Part shown: one piece after another, positions 51,564 through 64,000 of the stretch | Layout: each line of letters begins with the position of its first letter | Numbering within the stretch: position 1 is the stretch's first letter | From: Acanthornis magna | Lineage: Eukaryota > Chordata > Aves > Passeriformes > Acanthizidae | DNA length: 64,000 bases | Assembly: GCA_036785705.1 (NCBI GenBank) | Contig: JAWUZG010000015.1 | Location: 2,619,001-2,683,000, forward strand | Direction of reading: 5' to 3' | The notes under the pieces: generated by a model | What the model was told of the DNA's origin: nothing | What the model saw: the letters and a program-made list of their open reading frames with translations, nothing else | Database searches by the model: none | Position numbers and translations under genes: made by a program

Positions 51564-51970
51564 AGAATCATCAAATCATTTCAGTTGGAAAAGCTCTTTA
51601 AGGTCGAGTCCCAGTGTTGACCCAGCCCTGCCCAGCCCATGTCCCCAAGTGCCACACCTACACGTGTTTTAAATCCCCCCCAGGACTGTGACTCCAGAAG
51701 TTCCCTGGGCAGCCTGTTCCAGCACCTGATCACCCTTTCCATGCAGAAATTTTCCCTAATATCCAACCTGAAGCTCCCCTGGTGCAACTTGGGGCCATTC
51801 CCTCTCCTCCTGTCCCTGTTCCCTGGGAGCACAGCCCGACCCCCTCGGCTGCCCCTCCTGTCAGGGAATGTGCAGAGCCACAAGGTCCCCCCTGAGCCTC
51901 CTTTTCTCCAGGCTGAGCCCCCCCAGCTCCTTCAGCCCCTCCTCATCTGAAGAGAGCTCCAGACCCCTCT
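51564..51970 (-). mobile_element. CR1 LINE fragment of a third subfamily, antisense, about 400 bp
   Basis: Plus strand starts TTAGAATCATCAAATCATTT, CAGTTGGAAAAGCTCTTTAA, then CCCAAGTGCCACACCTACAC, GTTCCCTGGGCAGCCTGTTC, CAGAAATTTTCCCTAATATC and TCTCCAGGCTGAGCCCCCCC. It is the same type as the older copy at 16726-16960. Open frames in either direction come from the repeat. Confidence 0.92.
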
Positions 51971-57510
<5,540 letters not shown>

Positions 57511-57620
57511 TTCCTGGACCCGTTCCCTTGGAATCCATCCAAGGAGGACCTTTTGAAGAGAAGATCTATGTTCAGTGGAAGCCTCCAAATGAGACAAATG
57601 GCATCATTACACTCTATGAG
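57511..57620 (+). CDS. PTPRT: PTPRT-like exon: start of the third fibronectin type III repeat
   Basis: A 110-bp exon, entered in phase 1 (TT completes a Val codon begun in the previous exon) and ending on a whole codon before GTGAGAAG. It codes [18 protein letters not shown] and continues [19 protein letters not shown]. The Trp of the FN3 B strand and a sequon (NET) are present. The 110-bp length and the split of this FN3 repeat across exons agree with the R2B phosphatase gene plan as I recall it. [14 protein letters not shown] and KPPNETNG are the features that point to PTPRT rather than PTPRM. The remainder of the repeat should be in the next exon, which I do not find before the window ends. 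Confidence 0.9.
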
Positions 57621-58677
57621 GTGAGAAGAACAGATTGTTGTCAAGGAATACGTGCCACAGGGCCCTTTTCATATGTATTTAAGTCAATCCTGAGCTCTGA
57701 GAATCTCAGCAGGTGCGAAAAGAAGCCTGATTAAAATAGATAAGAGTCTTCAAGATAGTCTGCTGCTACCACTGAAAAAGTTTCCCAGTTCAAAAAAGAG
57801 AAAGGTTTCTTTCCAATATTTGTGGCAAAACGAGAGCCACATGTCTCAGGTGTTTGGTTCCCGCCCTTTTTTCCTTCTACAGTAGCTCCAAGGTCTGTTT
57901 TCTTTTTTTCTTCTTGAGATGACACACTGTGAGTTTTATCCCTACACACTGTAACTGATTCCTCTTTGCCTTTCCAGCAGTCACAGCACTTCTGGCAATA
58001 TCAGCAGAATGTAACATGAAGTCTTATCTTGCCGTGCTCTTCTTGAACATTTCAGTGACACATTTATCCATCCCAACAATTTCCCTGAATGCCAGACAAA
58101 GTGTAGAGCAGGTTCTGAAATGATCATTGGCCATGCAGTGCTGGATGAGAAATAAACAATTAAATGTGATTCTAGAGTGTATCAGAGGGGATGTTTCTTG
58201 GGAAGGTAAGGAAGTGTTCCTGCTGTCGTGTGCTTTTGGTGAAATTCTCCATAATGTTGAGTACACCCAAATATGTGGAACAGGAGTGAAAAAGGAGGGA
58301 CTGCTTTAGAGGATCATGTGAAATGAAAGAGTCCTACAAGGGAAGGTAAAGGCACTTGGATTGAATAGCAGAAAGTGGTGCACCAGTGCTGGCTGAGCAT
58401 GTGTCAGTTTATGGGTTCAGCATTTACCTCTGTAAGATTAGAGAAGGTGACCAAAAAATTTCGCTTTTACCTTTATGTAAAAACCCTTGCTAGGGGCTCG
58501 TGCAGCATTTTCTGACACAGAGGGGCAAGAACCAATATTTCACTTTCTCTTCTGTGCTTTTTCTACAAATTCATTTTAGAAAAGCCACAGGTGTAAGAAG
58601 CAGCTCTGCCACTGCCAATGAGGTTCTGCATCTTCCCTCTTCCCATCCAGCCTCTCCATTTGGGACAGTGTGTGGGG

Positions 58678-58705
58678 AAAAAAAACCAAAAAAACCGCAA
58701 AAAAA
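58678..58705 (+). repeat. A-rich tract abutting LTR copy 2
   Basis: A runs broken by CC and CGC, immediately before the LTR end. It may have arisen by slippage and it obscures any target duplication. Confidence 0.75.
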
Positions 58706-59286
58706 CGTGGGAAAAACAAAAACCTTCCAGCAACATTTTAGTGTTAAAGAGTCAAGGCATTATTTTATTTCTGGCCAGGATGTGTAACAGAGATCATCTC
58801 ATCCACACATAGCCCGGGTGTGCAGAGAGAATCATTCCGTGACAGATGAATTTTACTAGATTTTCCCCAAACTTTATACAGTCAAAACTCACAGAACTTC
58901 ATTGGTTCGATGTTCCTAAGGACCAATTGGTTCAATTGGTCCTAAGTTGCATAGTTCTGAGTATTTGGTTTCCTATTGGATCTGCATTTCTTCACCTCTG
59001 ATGCTCTGGTCCTCATTCTTAGCTCTCTTTTCCCAGACTAGGTGTCTCTCACCATGCCAGGGGTGAGGTTTGGAGCTGATGTTCGTTAATGGCCACTGAT
59101 GGTCATTCTATTTTGTGTATCTTTTGAGCTGCTCCCAGTCTGTTGAGATATTGAGTTTGTCAGACCTCACCTGGTGGAACAATGCCCTGGAAAGAAACTT
59201 AAAATTCCTTTTCCCAGGGCAAAGGTGAACAAAACCCCTGACTAAAGTTATATAAAAAAAATTTTAAACTGGTATATTATCCAATA
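58706..59286 (-). mobile_element. Solo LTR of the same family, copy 2
   Basis: About 581 bp, aligning end to end with 35382-35991. On the minus strand it begins TATTGGATAATATACC and ends GTTTTTCCCACG, one base away from TG...CA at each end, consistent with decay. It keeps a TATAAAG box (complement of 58872-58878) and, about 110 bases on, AATAAAATAA (complement of 58760-58769). A near-perfect hairpin at 58915-58947 is absent from copy 1. No coding region or partner LTR is adjacent. Like copy 1 it is antisense to the gene. The retroviral class cannot be decided from the LTR alone. Confidence 0.75.
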
Positions 59287-62200
59287 ATATGTCACTCCCA
59301 GATCTCCTTGCTAGCACTGATTGTCTCTGTCACAGTCAAATGAAAAAAAACAAGCAGGTTTAAAATCACTGAGCAAGGGACGTAACTTTCTCCTGTAGTC
59401 ACAGGACACTTCAGGGTCATCATTTGACTCACAAAGGGTAGACTGAGTTTGGTACAGCAACACTAAATACATGAATAGAAGCTCCTTTTGCTAATTTTGT
59501 GTCATTTCAGCCAGGCTGAAATCCTCAACTAAGTACGGAGTCATTGTTTGTTGGTCACTGTTGAGACACTTACAGAAGTTTGTGCAGAGTGCAAATCATC
59601 TGCCAGTGCTAAAACAGAACTAACCCTCATCATGTCATGGTTTTTGAAGGTGTCTGTGTAAGGAATTAGGCAATAAATCTGGGTGTATTTTAAAGGAATT
59701 ATTCTGAACAGAATCAGTTACTGGTTCATTTTTTTTCTGGCAACACAGGTGACCTATAATAGAACATATTTAAAATAACCCAAGTCAAATGATGCAAATG
59801 ATGCAAAAATAACTCCTTTTAATTTTTAAAGAAGCAGTTTCTTACTAAAATATTGCCTTGGGCTCAGCTTGTTGAAAGGACTTCAGCAATCGGAGTAGCT
59901 TTTCTGGCTGAGCAGCTGCATGAGACACTTTAGTGCCTGCAGGGTTGTGATGCATCATGACAGTGCCTTTGCCCCTGAAGTCATATCACTGCTCAAGTCT
60001 CAGCGGAGGCACAAACAAATTTTTCTTTGCTGATAATGACTCCCTGCATATTTGGCAGCTGGAGACAAAGAGAAGTCAAGGTGAATTCAAACTCTTCCTC
60101 CTTTTCCTACTCCCCCTCACCTCCAAAAGGATGAACATCCAAGTGTTAGGAACACTGTGAAAACCAGAGTGCCTGGAGGTTGTCACAAATGAAAATCTCC
60201 TTTCTTGTTCCTTCTTCCATATGGAAATCCATACAGAACCTTTCCATTGTCCATGGAACCCTGAGACAAGTCCATCAGCAGGAGATAAAAATCCAGGAGA
60301 GTGGAGCACATAACCTGGAGAGATGGCAGGGCACTCCCGGGGTGGTCTGCTCCTCTCAGAACATGAGGATCCATGCAGATGGAGCCCTACAATTCCTGTG
60401 CACTGTGGCTGGTGGCACTGGGAGTTCTGCTCTGTCGTGGCAGATTCCGTGATGTTCCAGTGAATTTGCAGCTCTCTGGCAACTCTGCAATTGTCTTGCT
60501 GTTATTAGGGAGAAACAAACACAAAAGCCTATGAGCATTTGTTAAATAATTTCCTGCAAAGTCCTTATTATCATTTTATGAACTGGAGTTAGTGGTGGCA
60601 GGTCCTGCATTACACCTGGAAGAAGCTGGCTCAATTCACACATAGGAACTGTGCAGCTGAGAGCCTCAGACTGCTCTGGGCACAAACCCTCCTAATAAAA
60701 ACAAATAAAACCCCACCTCCTCCTCCTCCTGGGGAATAGTTCCCTCCTCACCATCACCGTTGCAATCAGATGCATTATATCTGGAGGCTGTATTTTCTCT
60801 CTAATTCTGTTTTAAAAATTGTCATAAACTTCTAAAATGCTATGAAATAATTGCACTATCTATTCTACTTGCATCCCCCTTGCTTTCCTTTGGGACTGAT
60901 GTTCTTCTCAGGTCCCTCATCATCCTTGCAGCTCCCTGCCAGATGTCCCTATAACCCAAATTGCCACTGCACTTTCATATCCAGTGCTTGGGTGCCAGCT
61001 GGGCTGGGATTCAGCAGCACAACCTTCAGCAAGTCTTTTGGCAGCCAGAAGCACTAATTCCATAATGACTGAACACTTCTAAAGAGCCTAAACAAAATGG
61101 AAGGACCTTAATGAACCTTTTTGACTTCTGCAAGTCTCTTCTGGTTGATATTTTTTCTTCAAAATGCTGTTGTTGCCTTTTAACAAAGCAAGAGCGTTGC
61201 ATTTAGAAGCGGTTTAAACCCCCTCTGCCTTCAGTTGCAGAATTAATTGTTTCACTGGGTACAGAAACAGTTGGATTTTTAAACAGAGGGACCTTTCATA
61301 TTCCTTGTAATTACAGGTCTAGATCCTTCTCTGATTGCAGCCTCTTGCTGGGGAGCAGAAACCTCTTGTTCAAGGCAGTTTGGAAAGCTCCAGGAGTTAC
61401 AAATCAGTGAATCAGTGTGCTGGAAAGATTCGGATATGAGCTGGGTAGAAAGGGAGGGATGGAACAGATTGTTTGGGGTGCTGGGGAGCCCAGCAAAGCT
61501 CCCCAGTGAGTGGTGAGTTAGGTGTCAGTCCGTCTGTCCATCAGGAAAGCCTTTCGGGAGGTGCACAGGCTGCTGTTAGAGGTAAGAGAGGGAAAGCTGA
61601 AGGCCTCTGGCAGGTCCCCAGGTGGCTTCAAGGTGTGTGGGTACCTGCAGGAGGCAGGGAAATCAGTCTGTGCTCAGGAACCCAGCTGAGCAGCAGAGCT
61701 AGGCTTTGCTGGTGCCTTGGTTTGGGTAAATTGCTCCACAGAGATGGTTCTGCGTGGGATGCTCATGAAAAAGGCACTGCTACACTATTGCTGTTGTTAT
61801 TGTCTCTGGGAGCAACCTGAGAGTGGCACAGTTTAATAATATTTTAGTAATCCTGTCCAACAGTCAGTCTCCTGGCAGACTGAAAGCACCAAAACTTGTT
61901 GAAATTTTTATTTTATATTTTTTAAACCAGTCCTGAAAAGCTGCTCTGCTTTAATAATCCCTGACAATCAAATGCTGCTCATTGTCCTCACACCATGCGG
62001 GAGTTCAGCTTCAAAACCTTTGTGTACAAAGACATGCAACAAAGATTTATTCTTTTTAATTTATTTTTTCCTAAGTGTGTGTAAAATGAAACTATGATCA
62101 AACAGACTTACGCTGTCATTGGGCTGCACGGGCAAGCAGTCTAATTTAAGGTCATGGACCAGCTTTGGCACTAAAATTCTGCTGGTTTTAGATGACATGA

Positions 62201-64000
62201 GGTTATCTTAAATGTGTATTTATCTAGAAAACGTAAGTAAACAAAACTTATTTATATCTGCATTAGGCTGTTCCTTTGGGCAGCTGAGAGCTGAAAGGTG
62301 CCCTCAGTAAGGGATGGTGGCTTTTGCCTTTGTAAATACACATTTTTTGTGTGTCATCTATTTCTCAGAATTGTCAGTTTTTAGAAGTACCACACTTAAA
62401 CAGGAAGAAAGAAAAAGAAACCTACCTAGCACTGCTGTCTGAAATAGCTGTCACACTTCTTGGGGGAAGGCACTGTTAGAGGTATTGAAAACCTGACAGC
62501 ATTTAAAGGGTGGCTCCCAAATATTCAGCTCCTTGGCTGGAAAAATGGCTCCCAGACTGGAGCTGTGCCTGAAGGCAATGTTGAAACAGCAAACTGTCTT
62601 TTTAAACATTGTAAGGTGCAGTCCTGTAATCACTGATGTCCTCATCTTTAGGATTGTTAAATCCCTGGTGGGTTTGGGGAAAAATAAGGATGCATTTGCA
62701 GCTTCTAACTAGCTGGTTTTGTCAGACACTGTTTCTGAAACGCTGTAAATCTCTATTTTGATGCCAGGAATAATAATACAAGGGACTTTCATACACAATT
62801 TCAGCTCTTTAATGGGATGCTTGGAGCCTAGTACTTCTAATCCCGGTGGATTTGAGTTTAAATTGCACTTCAGAGGCTACAGATCCTCTTAGTTACCATG
62901 TAAAATTGCAGTCTGCCCTTCTTCATCTCTCCAGTTGCCAATATGCCATTCCTTCTCCATCACCTCACTCCCTTTTCCTCAGCAGGAGAGCTTGTTACAC
63001 CAAACTGCCTCTTTAGACTGTTGTGCATGAGGTCAATATTTGTGGGATTCATTGCCTGAATTTATAAAAGGGTAGAAACAAATTTCTTCCACCCTTGACC
63101 CCTGAAAGTGCATGCTTATTATAACAAAAAGCAGGATTATCTGGTGTGATAGCTCTGCATGGATATGCATCCATTTCTATTCATAGCCCTTTTCTAAGCT
63201 ATTCAGGAAACCTGACTTTTTTTTTTAGGATAAAATCTTTCCTGCTAAAATCTGCTGCAAAAAAAAAGGTTTCCCCAGAAAAAACTGCAATGGTTGGGAG
63301 CTTGGTTTAGTTATTTGTTTGTTTATTTAAAGGCTTTGGGGCTGTTTTTTTTTTGTTGCGGAGAGTGAAAAATGGCTCCCACAAGAAGGAAAGCAGCAAC
63401 CACAAAATCTTGCAACCAATTTATATAAAGCTCTACAGTCAAAGTAGTGGAAAGATGACAATTCTCAGAAATTGCCTTCAGTGAGTAGTGGCTTTGAATG
63501 TTCCCATGAAAATCAATCATGTTACAGCTTCTCGATTGCATTCCATGGATGCAGGATGCTCCTGGGATGGAGCTTTGGGCTGTGCCACACACAGCTGGGG
63601 CTGCATTTAGCTGAACATTCAGGAGATGCTGTCAAGTGTTCAAAACGCAGGCAATGATCAATTAAAGTCGAGCTATTGGGTCCTGGCTTTATCACTCATC
63701 TGCAGGGACATGGCTGGGAATTATTCTCTGTTCATCTGCCGCACTAATGCTGTTTTCTTGACACAGGATTTATAAGATGTACTCTATTGTTTGTCCCGAG
63801 TCCATGAAAGTCAATTACATCAAGAATAAGGGGTTTGCTGCATCTGCGCGAGATTGAATTAGACTTCTTTAATAATCTAAGCTAGCAATGAAAGTGTGTG
63901 GCCATATATCATCTGTTAAAGTTTGAAACTCTGTCAGCCCTGTTGGAGGCTGTGTCACCCTCTCAGTGACGTGTAAGAAAAGCTGTTCACATCCACCCAG
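59287..64000. other. Intronic DNA to the end of the window, no recognised feature
   Basis: Unique sequence with a short CTC repeat at about 60717-60731. The 115-codon open frame at 61473-61820 has no recognisable product. No CR1 copy was noticed here, unlike the upstream intron. Confidence 0.5.

Larger units (their letters stand above)
57621..64000 (+). other. PTPRT: Intron downstream of the second exon (continues past window)
   Basis: Begins with the GTGAGA donor. It contains the second solo LTR (58706-59286) and otherwise unique AT-rich DNA. I looked for an exon continuing the third FN3 repeat and did not recognise one, so the intron appears to run out of the window. Confidence 0.75.

Noticed and set aside
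57621..57734. Downstream extension of the second exon's open frame
   Set aside because: A GTGAGA donor follows the GAG codon and the continuing peptide does not resemble an FN3 repeat.

Overview
The window is vertebrate nuclear DNA, most likely from a bird and probably a passerine. Two things point there. Many fragments match the 3' end of the avian LINE CR1, including one that still ends in the ATTCTGTG-type tail repeats. Two short exons also encode protein closely matching a vertebrate receptor tyrosine phosphatase. No bacterial-style genes, operons, CRISPR arrays or recognisable RNA genes are present. The species cannot be named from the sequence.

The only coding sequence I can support is two consecutive plus-strand exons at 55976-56272 (297 bp) and 57511-57620 (110 bp). 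They join in frame (phase 1 at the shared junction) and have good splice sites on all four sides. From recalled family sequences they encode the second fibronectin type III (FN3) repeat and the start of the third FN3 repeat of a type R2B receptor protein tyrosine phosphatase, best matching PTPRT (RPTP-rho). The rest of the window is intron: more than 55.9 kb upstream, 1,238 bp between the exons, and more than 6.3 kb downstream. Signal peptide, MAM, Ig, transmembrane and phosphatase exons must lie outside the window or were not recognisable.

The intronic DNA is AT-rich and carries: (1) about sixteen CR1 fragments in both orientations and of at least three subfamilies, including one apparent mosaic copy, one copy with an internal microhomology deletion and one with an internal duplication; (2) two related solo long terminal repeats, at about 35382-35991 and 58706-59286, both antisense to the gene, each with a TATA-like box and an AATAAA signal in LTR order; (3) microsatellites and A- or T-rich tracts, including a 44-base T run; (4) a 40-bp tandem duplication. 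A few intronic stretches look like candidate regulatory DNA, among them a perfectly palindromic match to the steroid-receptor consensus at 34178-34192. I found no undescribed gene system. The most interesting items are the LTR family, the mosaic CR1, the palindromic receptor-type site and the candidate conserved noncoding blocks.
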